A DNA stretch of 64,000 bases, from assembly GCA_030752605.1 (NCBI GenBank), contig JASMDX010000052.1:73667-137666 (forward strand), written 5' to 3'. The notes beneath the pieces were generated by a model that was given only the letters and a program-made list of their open reading frames with translations, was not told where the DNA came from and did no database searches. Source of the DNA: GCA-2731375 sp002731375 (GTDB lineage: Bacteria > Pseudomonadota > Alphaproteobacteria > GCA-2731375). A program made the position numbers and the translations under genes. Positions 25,679 through 34,309 of the stretch are shown here, piece by piece (positions within the stretch are counted from its first letter, which is position 1; each line of letters starts with the position of its first letter).

Positions 25679-26824
25679 ATGGCCCGCTCAGGACAACTCG
25701 CACCCTTCGCTTCCGACCCGGATAAGAGCCGGGGACGGTTGTTCGCTGAGCCTGAGAGCCTGACCCGTACCGCCTTCCAACGGGACCGTGATCGGATTAT
25801 CCATTCCGCCGCCTTTCGCCGTTTGCAATACAAGACACAAGTGTTCGTCTATCATGAAGGCGACCACTACCGGACCCGCCTGACCCATTCACTGGAGGTG
25901 GCGCAGATCGCCCGCTCCATCTGCCGGGCCCTGGGCCTGAACGAAGACCTGGCCGAGGCTCTGGCCTTGGCCCATGATCTGGGCCACACCCCATTTGGGC
26001 ATGCCGGCGAGGATGTGTTGGACCAGCTGATGCAGCCTCATGGTGGCTTCGACCACAATGCCCAAGCCCTACGTGTGATTACCTTGCTGGAACACCGTTA
26101 TGCGGACTTTCCCGGCCTGAACCTGACCTGGGAAACCCTGGAGGGCACGGTCAAACACAACGGTCCGATACTGAAGGATCCGCTGCCGCTGGCCACGGCG
26201 GAATATATCGCGGGGCATGATCTGGAATTATCCACCTATGCCGGGCCGGAGGCCCAGGTCGCGGCCCTGGCCGATGATATTGCCTATGATAATCATGACA
26301 TCGATGACGGCCTGCGGGCAGAGCTGTTTCCCGTCGATGATCTGGCCCAGGTGGCCCAGGTGGCACCTGTCTTGGCTGAATTACGGAATCGCTATAAGGA
26401 CTTGAGCCGGGAGCAATTGGCGCATGAAACCGTGCGTCGCCTGATCGGCGCCATGGTCGATGATGTGATCGGGGAAAGCCGGGCCAGATTATCCCGTGCC
26501 GACGCCGCGCGGGTTGAAGATATCCGCGCCCTGCCAGATGCCGTTATTACTTTTTCCCAAACCATGACGGCGGCGCAGGCGGAGCTGAAACAGTTTCTGT
26601 TCGAGCAGATGTACCGCCACCCACGGGTCAAACGCATGACCGAACAGGCAGGCCGGGTTGTCAGGAATTTGTTCGGGCTGTATACGGCGCAACCAGATCG
26701 TCTACCCCGTCACCGTGGTGCGAACCCACCCGATACGCCGCGTGAGGTGGCGGATTTTATCGCCGGCATGACCGACCGTTTTGCCCTAGAAGAACACCGT
26801 CGTCATTTCGGCGACGCGACCTGA
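25679..26824 (+). CDS. dgt: dGTPase-like HD phosphohydrolase
   Basis: 381 aa from the ATG at 25679 (MARSGQLAPFASDPDKSRGR), preceded by TTTAGG; the frame opens further up but would overlap erpA. HD-domain metal ligands are visible: THSLEV (His), ALAHDLGHTPFGHAGE (HD), FDHN, and DDIAYDNHDIDD (Asp). It hydrolyses dNTPs to nucleoside plus triphosphate and may regulate dNTP pools. It is followed 16 bp later by argS, a common alphaproteobacterial arrangement. Confidence 0.93.
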   Translation: MARSGQLAPFASDPDKSRGRLFAEPESLTRTAFQRDRDRIIHSAAFRRLQYKTQVFVYHEGDHYRTRLTHSLEVAQIARSICRALGLNEDLAEALALAHDLGHTPFGHAGEDVLDQLMQPHGGFDHNAQALRVITLLEHRYADFPGLNLTWETLEGTVKHNGPILKDPLPLATAEYIAGHDLELSTYAGPEAQVAALADDIAYDNHDIDDGLRAELFPVDDLAQVAQVAPVLAELRNRYKDLSREQLAHETVRRLIGAMVDDVIGESRARLSRADAARVEDIRALPDAVITFSQTMTAAQAELKQFLFEQMYRHPRVKRMTEQAGRVVRNLFGLYTAQPDRLPRHRGANPPDTPREVADFIAGMTDRFALEEHRRHFGDAT

Positions 26825-26840
26825 GGATACAACGAAACTA

Positions 26841-28592
26841 ATGAACCCCTATGCTTATATCCGTGAACAGGTAGTCACCACGGTTGGCGCCCTGGCTGAT
26901 GATGGTGTCCTGCCCGCCGGCATGGATTTCGCCAATCTAGCGGTTGAGACGCCGCGTGATCCTTCCCATGGGGATGTGGCGACCAACGCGGCCCTGGTGC
27001 TGACCAAACAGGCCAAGATGAAGCCCCGTGATATCGCCACGCCCCTGGCCGAGCGCCTGGCCAACCTCGAAGTGGTGGAGGCGGCTGAGATCGCCGGACC
27101 TGGTTTCATCAATCTGCGTCTTTCCGATAATTTTTGGCGTCAGCGCTTGGTCGAAGTTCTGGTCGCTGGAAATGCCTATGGCGATAGTCAGCTGGCGGGG
27201 GGGGAGAAGATCAACGTCGAATACGTCTCCGCCAACCCTACGGGACCTTTACATATCGGCCACGTGCGCGGTGCCGTTTACGGCGATGCCTTGGCGACCT
27301 TGCTGGCCAAGGTCGGCTATGATGTTTGCAAGGAATACTACATCAACGACGCTGGTGCCCAGGTTGATGTGCTGGCCCGGTCCGTGCATCTGCGCTATCG
27401 CGAGGCCCTGGGCGAGGATGTGGGGGAAATATCCGAAGGTATGTACCCCGGTGACTATCTAATCCCCGTCGGCCAGGACATCGCGAAACGCGATGGCGAT
27501 AAGTGGCGAGATCTAGCGGAGGCTGACTGGCTGAGCGAATTCCGCCGCCTTTCTGTCGATGCCATGATGGATCTGGTGCGGGCTGACCTGGCCAGCCTGG
27601 GGATCGAGCAGGAGGTATTTTTCTCGGAAGAAAGCCTGCACCGCGACGGCGGTATCGATAGCGCCCTGGCCACATTGCAGGAAAAGGATCTAATCTATAC
27701 CGATGTGCTGGATCCTCCCAAGGGCAAGACCCCCGACGATTGGGAGCCCCGGCCTCAGACCCTGTTCAAGGCCAGTCAGTTTGACGATGACGTGGACCGG
27801 CCGCTACAGAAATCCGACGGCGCCTGGACCTACTTCGCCGCCGATATCGCTTACCACCACGACAAGTTGGAACGCGGCTATAAGCAGATGGTCGATGTCT
27901 GGGGCGCTGATCATGGCGGCTATATCAAGCGTATGAACGCGGCGGTACGCGCGCTAAGCAACGATCAGGGACATTTGGATGTGCGCCTGTGCCAGATGGT
28001 GCGTCTGTTGCGCGGCGGCGAGGTGGTGCGGATGTCAAAACGCGCCGGCAATTTCGTCACCTTGCGCGAGCTGGTGGACGAGGTTGGCCGCGATGTGGTG
28101 CGCTTCATGATGCTGACCCGTAAGAACGATGCGCCCCTGGATTTCGATTTCGAAGTGGCCATGGAGCAATCCAAGGATAACCCGGTCTTCTATGTGCAAT
28201 ACGCCCATGCCCGTATCCATTCTGTGTTGCGCCGGGTCGGCGATGAGCTGCCTGATTTGGCCTTCGATCCGGAAAGTTTGGCGAAATCCGACCTTGGTCT
28301 TTTGACTGATTCGGCTGAAATGGACCTGATCAAGCAAATGGCGACGTGGCCCCGGGCTGTAGAAATCGCTGCTCAAGCCCGTGAGCCTCATAGAATAGCC
28401 TTTTATTTGAATGAGTTGGCGTCGGATTTTCATTCTCTGTGGAACAAAGGTAATGCCGAGCCGGGACTGCGCTTTATCATGGAGGAAGATGCTGGAACAA
28501 CCCAGGCGCGTCTGGCCTTGATCCAGGGCGTGGCGTTCGTGCTGGCGTCCGGGTTGGGAATCATGGGTGTCGAACCGGTCGATGCCATGTAA
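26841..28592 (+). CDS. argS: arginyl-tRNA synthetase
   Basis: A 583-aa class I aminoacyl-tRNA synthetase charging tRNA-Arg. The HIGH motif is in ANPTGPLHIGHVRGAVYGD and the KMSKS-equivalent in VRMSKRAGNFVTL. The N-terminal ArgS additional domain (~1-110) and the C-terminal anticodon-binding DALR domain (FYVQYAHARIHSVLRR onward) are both present. Full length. It is in an operon with dgt and probably the SPOR protein. Confidence 0.97.
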   Translation: MNPYAYIREQVVTTVGALADDGVLPAGMDFANLAVETPRDPSHGDVATNAALVLTKQAKMKPRDIATPLAERLANLEVVEAAEIAGPGFINLRLSDNFWRQRLVEVLVAGNAYGDSQLAGGEKINVEYVSANPTGPLHIGHVRGAVYGDALATLLAKVGYDVCKEYYINDAGAQVDVLARSVHLRYREALGEDVGEISEGMYPGDYLIPVGQDIAKRDGDKWRDLAEADWLSEFRRLSVDAMMDLVRADLASLGIEQEVFFSEESLHRDGGIDSALATLQEKDLIYTDVLDPPKGKTPDDWEPRPQTLFKASQFDDDVDRPLQKSDGAWTYFAADIAYHHDKLERGYKQMVDVWGADHGGYIKRMNAAVRALSNDQGHLDVRLCQMVRLLRGGEVVRMSKRAGNFVTLRELVDEVGRDVVRFMMLTRKNDAPLDFDFEVAMEQSKDNPVFYVQYAHARIHSVLRRVGDELPDLAFDPESLAKSDLGLLTDSAEMDLIKQMATWPRAVEIAAQAREPHRIAFYLNELASDFHSLWNKGNAEPGLRFIMEEDAGTTQARLALIQGVAFVLASGLGIMGVEPVDAM

Positions 28593-28667
28593 GGCGTGAT
28601 CAAGACGAGCCTGGATTCAGGTATCCGGGGCGTCTTCAAATGACGATGAGAAAAAGGGATAAGTTCC

Positions 28668-29675
28668 ATGTCGGCTGTGGAGCCAAACGGCGATTGGCCT
28701 GATCAAAATACCGAGCCCGTCGATGAAGGCGGTTCGGTTCGTCATTGGGGCCGGCTGGGCAGCATCGGTGCTGCCTTGGGCATGTCGATGGTTTTTGCGG
28801 TGGCGGCCTGGTACGCCTTGCAACGCGGCGATATGCAGCCGGAGGCGGCCGTGGAAGCTCCTTTGGTTAAGGCGGAGCAGGGACCGGTAAAGGAGAAGCC
28901 GAAAGATCCAGGCGGCCTGAAAATCCCAAATCAAGATAAATTGGTGTACGAGCGTATTACGCCCAAGCCCCAGACCCCCGTGGCGGAGAAACTGGCGCCG
29001 GCGCCCGAGGAGCCCATCGTCAAGACGTCGGAGGCGCCAAAGCCGGCGAAATCAACAGCTGGTTCCAGCACCCCGGCGGCGCCGGATATCGCCAAACCAG
29101 CTGCGCTGGAAGAACCGGCAGCGAAACCGGAAATGAAGGCCACGCCAGAACCCCAGGCAACAATCGCTACGGCTGAAAAGCATGCTGCTCCGCCCGCCAT
29201 TTCTAGCGCCGCGCCCAAGGACGAGGGTGCTAAAACAGAAAGTCTGTTGCCAGCGCTGGATAAGCCAACCAAGGCCGCAGAAAAGAAGGCCGTGTCGCCT
29301 GCCAAGGTCGTCGCCGAGAAACCCGTTACCAAGAAATCAGTCGCGAAGAAGGCAGCCGTTAAGAAGGCCACTCCAGCCAAAACCGTTACCACAAAGGTTG
29401 TTGCCTCCAAGACTGGCGCGTCCGGCTATCGCATTCAAATGGCCTCCTACCGCAAGGCAGTCCTGGCCAAGAAAGCTTGGCAGCGGCTGCAAAAGGCGCA
29501 TGGCGATATCCTCGGTCCATTAACGGACCATACCGAGCGGGCCGATCTGGGCAAGCGCGGCGTCTATTTTCGGTTACAGGCGGGCTTTTTTGACAATGCG
29601 GCCAGCGCTAGGGCTGCTTGCGCTAAATTGAAGGCGAAAAAGCAGGAGTGCATTATTGTACCACCCAAGAAATAG
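28668..29675 (+). CDS. SPOR-domain membrane protein
   Basis: 335 aa. A short cytoplasmic N-terminus, one transmembrane helix at ~30-51 (GSIGAALGMSMVFAVAAWYAL), a long Pro/Ala/Lys-rich periplasmic linker (~60-250) and a C-terminal SPOR domain (~255-335, from SGYRIQMASYRKAVLAKKAW). SPOR domains bind denuded septal peptidoglycan, so it is probably a division- or cell-wall-associated protein. It sits between argS and nagZ, as in many alphaproteobacteria. Confidence 0.9.
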   Translation: MSAVEPNGDWPDQNTEPVDEGGSVRHWGRLGSIGAALGMSMVFAVAAWYALQRGDMQPEAAVEAPLVKAEQGPVKEKPKDPGGLKIPNQDKLVYERITPKPQTPVAEKLAPAPEEPIVKTSEAPKPAKSTAGSSTPAAPDIAKPAALEEPAAKPEMKATPEPQATIATAEKHAAPPAISSAAPKDEGAKTESLLPALDKPTKAAEKKAVSPAKVVAEKPVTKKSVAKKAAVKKATPAKTVTTKVVASKTGASGYRIQMASYRKAVLAKKAWQRLQKAHGDILGPLTDHTERADLGKRGVYFRLQAGFFDNAASARAACAKLKAKKQECIIVPPKK

Positions 29676-29687
29676 CGGGGCCTGCGG

Positions 29688-30710
29688 ATGACACCGGAGC
29701 CGCACATGGCTTCGGTGTTTGGTTGCGCGGGGCCGAACCTGTTGCCTGACGAGGCTGCCTTCTTTCGCGAATGCCAACCCTTGGGCTATATCCTGTTTGC
29801 CCGCAATTGCGAGACCCCGGAACAAATTCGCCGCCTAACCGACGATTTGCGCACCGCCGTTGGGCGGGATGACGCGCCGGTGCTGATGGATCATGAAGGC
29901 GGCCGCGTACAACGCCTGGCGCCGCCACAATGGCGCAAGGTCCCCGCCGCCGCCGCCTTTGGTCGGTTGTCGAAAACTGATCCTACCGTCGCGATTGAAG
30001 CGGCAACCTTGAATGGCCAATTGATGGCTTTGGAATTAGCCGCCCTTGGCGTTGATGTTAATTGCATGCCCTGCCTGGACGTCACCGATCCCGTCAGTCA
30101 TCAGGTGATTGGTGATCGGGCCTTCGCCGCTGATGGGGCGGTGGTGGCGCGTCTGGGCCGCGCCCAGGCCGATGGTTTGGTATGGGGCGGTGTCCTACCG
30201 ATGATCAAGCATATGCCGGGTCACGGCCGGGCCACCGTGGATAGCCATCTGGAACTGCCGGTGGTAACGGCCAGCCGTGACGCCCTGTCGGAACGTGATT
30301 TCCAGCCTTTCGTCGACTTGGCCGATCTGCCCCTGGGCATGACCGCGCATGTCCTTTACTCGGAGTTAGATACTGGGCATCCGGCGACTTTGTCGAAAAC
30401 CATTATTGAACAGATAATCCGAAGGCACATTGGGTTTGATGGCTTGTTGTTCACCGACGATCTATCCATGCAGGCGCTGGGCGGGGAAATCGGCCAGCGG
30501 GCGGCGGATGCCCTGGCGGCGGGCTGCGATGTGGCTTTGCATTGCAATGGGAAAATGATGGAAATGCAGGCCGTCGCTGCCGCCTGCGGACCCCTTTCAA
30601 AAGCCGGACAAAGGCGCTGGCAGCGTGCCCAGGCCTGGCGCAAAAAGTCCGAAATAGTACCGTATAATGATCTTTTGGCGAAACTGGAGGCATTGCTGCC
30701 GACAGGCTGA
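29688..30710 (+). CDS. nagZ: beta-N-acetylglucosaminidase NagZ
   Basis: A 340-aa GH3 hydrolase releasing GlcNAc from anhydromuropeptides in peptidoglycan recycling. Hallmarks: DHEGGRVQRLAPP, KHMPGHGRATVDSHLELPVV (the His/Asp catalytic loop) and the nucleophile Asp in LLFTDDLSMQALGG. It is the usual gene before scpA-scpB-tatABC in alphaproteobacteria. Confidence 0.95.
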   Translation: MTPEPHMASVFGCAGPNLLPDEAAFFRECQPLGYILFARNCETPEQIRRLTDDLRTAVGRDDAPVLMDHEGGRVQRLAPPQWRKVPAAAAFGRLSKTDPTVAIEAATLNGQLMALELAALGVDVNCMPCLDVTDPVSHQVIGDRAFAADGAVVARLGRAQADGLVWGGVLPMIKHMPGHGRATVDSHLELPVVTASRDALSERDFQPFVDLADLPLGMTAHVLYSELDTGHPATLSKTIIEQIIRRHIGFDGLLFTDDLSMQALGGEIGQRAADALAAGCDVALHCNGKMMEMQAVAAACGPLSKAGQRRWQRAQAWRKKSEIVPYNDLLAKLEALLPTG

Positions 30711-30801
30711 GCTGTATCTATTTTGCGGTGTAAGACAAGTTACTCACAAGATATTGTGTTAATCAGCTTGGCCAGGCGCGTGGAATGGGTATAATCTCGC
30801 C

Positions 30802-31641
30802 ATGGTGCAAAGCGATAAACCCAATAGTAAGAATGCCACGAAGAACGCCGGCGAACCTTTCGAGGGGCCACCGCCGAACCCGGACATGGCTGCGAGCAGG
30901 AACCGCGAGGGCGGGGGGTTCCTGGTCAGTCTGGACGGCTACGAGGGACCATTGGATGTGTTGCTGACCTTGTCGCGGCAGCAAAAACTAGATTTGACCG
31001 GAATTTCCATTTTGGATCTGGCGGAACAATATCTAACGTTCATTGGCGAGGCCCGGCGCTTGCGCCTGGAGGTGGCAGCGGATTATCTGGTCATGGCGGC
31101 CTGGCTGGCATATTTGAAGTCGCGACTGTTGCTGCCGCCACAGCCCGGCGACGAGGAACCCAGCGGCGAGGAACTGGCAGCCCGCTTGCAGCACCAGTTG
31201 CAGCGTCTGGAAGCCATGCGCGAGGCAGCGGATACCTTGATGCAGCGCGAACGCCTAGGCGTTGATATCTTCCCTCGTGGCGCGCCCGAAGGCGTCACGG
31301 TGATCCGGAAGTCTCACTATGATTGCAGTGTCTATGACCTGCTGATGGCCTATGTGGGTCAGGTTGACCGCTCCGTCGTGACTTCGATAACACCACGACC
31401 GCCGGCCATTCTTTCGATTGAGGAAGCGGTGCGCCGATTATCGCTATTTTTGGGCAATATGCCAGATTGGGCCAGTCTGGAGGCGTTCTTGCCGACGGAA
31501 TTGAAAGCCGGCATGGAGCTGCGCTCGGCCCTGGCATCCACTTTTACCGCATCGCTGGAGCTTGCCCTGCAAGGGCGCTTGAATTTACGGCAAGGCCAGA
31601 CGTTCGGACCCATATATATCAAGGAGGCGGAAGGCCGATGA
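30802..31641 (+). CDS. scpA: segregation and condensation protein A
   Basis: A 279-aa kleisin of the SMC-ScpA-ScpB condensin. The N-terminus has a family-typical GYEGPLDVLLTLSRQQKLDL; the middle has YLVMAAWLAYLKSRLLLPP; the C-terminus is a winged helix (FTASLELALQGRLNLRQGQTF). It overlaps scpB by an ATGA, so translation is coupled. Confidence 0.95.
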   Translation: MVQSDKPNSKNATKNAGEPFEGPPPNPDMAASRNREGGGFLVSLDGYEGPLDVLLTLSRQQKLDLTGISILDLAEQYLTFIGEARRLRLEVAADYLVMAAWLAYLKSRLLLPPQPGDEEPSGEELAARLQHQLQRLEAMREAADTLMQRERLGVDIFPRGAPEGVTVIRKSHYDCSVYDLLMAYVGQVDRSVVTSITPRPPAILSIEEAVRRLSLFLGNMPDWASLEAFLPTELKAGMELRSALASTFTASLELALQGRLNLRQGQTFGPIYIKEAEGR

Positions 31642-32432
31642 CGGCTGATAATGCATCCACTAAAGGCCCGGTCGAAAATCGGGTGGAAGATCAGGTAGTG
31701 AGGGCCGCGGAAGAGGATGAAGCGGGCCATCTGCGCATGGTCGAGGCTTTGTTGTTCGCGGCGACTGAACCCCTGGACGAGGCCAGCCTGTTTGCGCGCC
31801 TGCCCGAGGGTGCGGATGTACCCGGCCTACTGGCGGAATTGACGGCGCATTACGCCAACCGAGGCGTTAATCTGGTGCAGGTGGCGGGAAAGTGGGGCAT
31901 GCGCACGGCACCCGATCTACATTTTCTGTTACAGGAACACCGCCAGCAGATGCGCAAGCTCTCCCGCGCCGGCTTGGAAACCCTGGCCATCACCGCCTAT
32001 CATCAACCCGTGACGCGGGCCGAGATTGAGGATGTGCGCGGCGTCAGCCTATCGAAGGGCACGCTGGATTTGTTGATGGAACTGGGCTGGGTCCGTATTC
32101 GCGGCCGCCGCCGCACGCCGGGCCGGCCCGTTACCTACGGCACCACGGATGGTTTCTTGGAGCATTTCGGTTTTCAAAACATCAAGGACCTGCCCGGCCT
32201 TGACGAATTGAAGGCGGCCGGGCTGCTGGAAGGACAGGCGCGTACCGATCTTTTGCCCCTTTCCCATAGGAAGCCGGAGGATCCGTTGGAAGTTGGCGAC
32301 GACGGTAGTCAGGCTACCTTGCCTGAGTACGGCGGCTCGGAGGCGCCGAAAACTGGCGAAACCGGAGATTCTGCCAAGGCCGAGGCTTCTGGACCGGCGC
32401 GGACAGCTGAAATCGTGGACATTCAGGGCTGA
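31638..32432 (+). CDS. scpB: segregation and condensation protein B
   Basis: 264 aa from the ATG at 31638, which overlaps the scpA stop and follows AAGGAGGCGG. Two winged-helix domains: VEALLFAATEPLDEASL and LAITAYHQPVTRAEIEDVRG, then GRPVTYGTTDGFLEHFGF. The C-terminus is an acidic Gly/Glu/Ser-rich tail. It binds ScpA in chromosome condensation. Confidence 0.95.
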   Translation: MTADNASTKGPVENRVEDQVVRAAEEDEAGHLRMVEALLFAATEPLDEASLFARLPEGADVPGLLAELTAHYANRGVNLVQVAGKWGMRTAPDLHFLLQEHRQQMRKLSRAGLETLAITAYHQPVTRAEIEDVRGVSLSKGTLDLLMELGWVRIRGRRRTPGRPVTYGTTDGFLEHFGFQNIKDLPGLDELKAAGLLEGQARTDLLPLSHRKPEDPLEVGDDGSQATLPEYGGSEAPKTGETGDSAKAEASGPARTAEIVDIQG

Positions 32433-32602
32433 AACTCTCCTGCCACCGCGCTAATTGCATAGTGTTATTTGGACGATTTCGCTCGACGAATGGCGGCGCA
32501 AGGGTCATATGTTGCCTACGTTGCGTCGGCGCGGTGCTTCTGCCATATTGCCGGCGAATTTGGCGGGCGTGACATCGCGCCCCATTATACGGAGTTACAC
32601 TC

Positions 32603-32833
32603 ATGGGCTTGAGTTTTTGGCAAATTGCGATCGTCGTACTGCTGGTCGTCCTGTTATTCGGCCGCGGCAAACTGTCAGCGCTAATGGGCGACATGGCAAA
32701 GGGTATCAAAAGCTTCAAGGCTGGCATGGCCGAGGAAGAGAAGGTTGTTTCCGCCCCACAGGAAAGCCTTGATGGTGACGATGCCAAGCCTGTGCAGTCC
32801 AGCGCCGCCGAGGACGAGACGGCAAAAAGTTAG
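32603..32833 (+). CDS. tatA: Sec-independent translocase TatA
   Basis: 76 aa: one N-terminal transmembrane helix (SFWQIAIVVLLVVLLFG), the FGRGK hinge and an amphipathic helix (LSALMGDMAKGIKSFKAGM), then an acidic tail. TatA oligomers form the passage for folded Tat substrates. It is 170 bp after scpB, so a separate promoter is possible. Confidence 0.95.
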   Translation: MGLSFWQIAIVVLLVVLLFGRGKLSALMGDMAKGIKSFKAGMAEEEKVVSAPQESLDGDDAKPVQSSAAEDETAKS

Positions 32834-32896
32834 GATCTCCGTTTCCGCGTTGCCCCCAGCGGGATTGCCCAGGGCGGCGGGACGGACGCTAGCGCT

Positions 32897-33376
32897 ATGC
32901 TGGACATAGGTTGGACTGAAATATTGGTGATCGCCGTGGTGGCGATCGTGGTTATTGGACCGAAGGATCTGCCGCGTACCCTGCGAACGGTGGGGCAGTG
33001 GATCGCCAAGGCCCGGGGCATCACCCGTGATCTACAAAACAGCGTAAACGACATGATCGCCGAGTCGGAAATTGACGAGTTGCGCAAGGCCGGCGAAAGC
33101 CTTGGCGAAATTGGCTCCCCAGAGATGATGGGACCTGACGACTTCAAACTCGACAATCTGACGGATCAATCCAAGTCCGATAGTGCGGAGAACGGCCATA
33201 CCACACCGCCGGCGACGCCCTTGAAATGGCCCCCCGACGACGAGGTCGATGCCAGCGACGAAGAACTAGCCGACCTGGGTCTGGATTTGAGCGGTAACCC
33301 CCTGGATAGCGAGCCCGATACCGCGGCGGTCGAAGATACGGAAGGCGACGTGGCGATCAAGAGCACGGACGCTTAG
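32897..33376 (+). CDS. tatB: Sec-independent translocase TatB
   Basis: 159 aa. N-terminal helix WTEILVIAVVAIVVIGPKDL with the TatB-type GPKDLP hinge, an amphipathic helix and a long acidic C-terminal tail. It forms the substrate receptor with TatC, whose gene starts 3 bp later. Confidence 0.94.
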   Translation: MLDIGWTEILVIAVVAIVVIGPKDLPRTLRTVGQWIAKARGITRDLQNSVNDMIAESEIDELRKAGESLGEIGSPEMMGPDDFKLDNLTDQSKSDSAENGHTTPPATPLKWPPDDEVDASDEELADLGLDLSGNPLDSEPDTAAVEDTEGDVAIKSTDA

Positions 33377-33379
33377 GCC

Positions 33380-34213
33380 GTGTCCCAGGAGCAAATCGGA
33401 ACGGACCGCGAAAGCGATGACGGCGAGCTAGCCGAGGACGAGGTCGAAGCCCAGAAAATGCCCTTGATCCAGCACCTGGTGGAGCTGCGCAATCGCCTGC
33501 TCTGGTCTATCGGTGCCCTGGTTATCGGATTTGTGCTCTGCTATCTGGTGGCCGAGGAAATCTACGAGTTTCTGGTTCAGCCCCTGGCTGATGTGATGGA
33601 AGGGGAAGAAGGCCGCCGGCTGATCTATACCGGCCTACATGAAGCCTTTTTCACATATTTGAAAGTCGCCTTTTTCGGCTCGGTCTGCATAACCTTTCCC
33701 ATCGTGGCAGGACAGATCTGGGCATTCATCGCGCCAGGATTATACAAGCATGAACGCCGGGCCTTTCTACCGTTTTTGATGGCGACGCCGGTATTGTTCC
33801 TGCTGGGCGCCTCGCTGGTTTATTATCTGATCTTTCCGTTGGCGTTCCAGTTCTTCAAGGGCTTTGAGACCGCGGGTGGCCTTGGCACCCTGGCCATTCA
33901 GATGGAGCCCAAGGTCAACGAATACCTGTCGTTGGTGATGAAGCTGATCTTTGCCTTCGGCCTATCATTTCAGCTGCCCGTCGTCCTGATGTTGATGGCG
34001 CGGGCCGGTATGGTGACTTCCAAGGGCCTGGCGGCTAAACGCAAATATGCCGTCGTCATCACCTTCGCCGCCGCCGCCATCCTGACGCCCCCTGATGTGA
34101 TCAGCCAGATCGGCCTGGGCGTGCCAATCCTGCTGCTCTATGAGGTCTCCATCCTCGGCGCCCGCATGGTCGAGAAGAAACGCGCCGAACGCGAGGCCGC
34201 CGAAGATTTCTAA
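33380..34213 (+). CDS. tatC: Sec-independent translocase TatC
   Basis: 277 aa, GTG start at 33380. Motifs: MPLIQHLVELRNRLLWS and the conserved FIAPGLYKHERRAFLPF loop, with six predicted membrane spans. It recognises twin-arginine signal peptides with TatB. One candidate Tat client, a molybdopterin oxidoreductase, lies at 42316-44616, but it has no visible twin-arginine signal. Confidence 0.96.
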   Translation: MSQEQIGTDRESDDGELAEDEVEAQKMPLIQHLVELRNRLLWSIGALVIGFVLCYLVAEEIYEFLVQPLADVMEGEEGRRLIYTGLHEAFFTYLKVAFFGSVCITFPIVAGQIWAFIAPGLYKHERRAFLPFLMATPVLFLLGASLVYYLIFPLAFQFFKGFETAGGLGTLAIQMEPKVNEYLSLVMKLIFAFGLSFQLPVVLMLMARAGMVTSKGLAAKRKYAVVITFAAAAILTPPDVISQIGLGVPILLLYEVSILGARMVEKKRAEREAAEDF

Positions 34214-34309
34214 ACGAGGATCTGCCTGTAATAGTCGCGCCCCTGTCCTGCAATCTGCTATAAGCGGTGGCTGCAATAGCGGTTAGCAAAATTATCAGGG
34301 AGTTGGGCC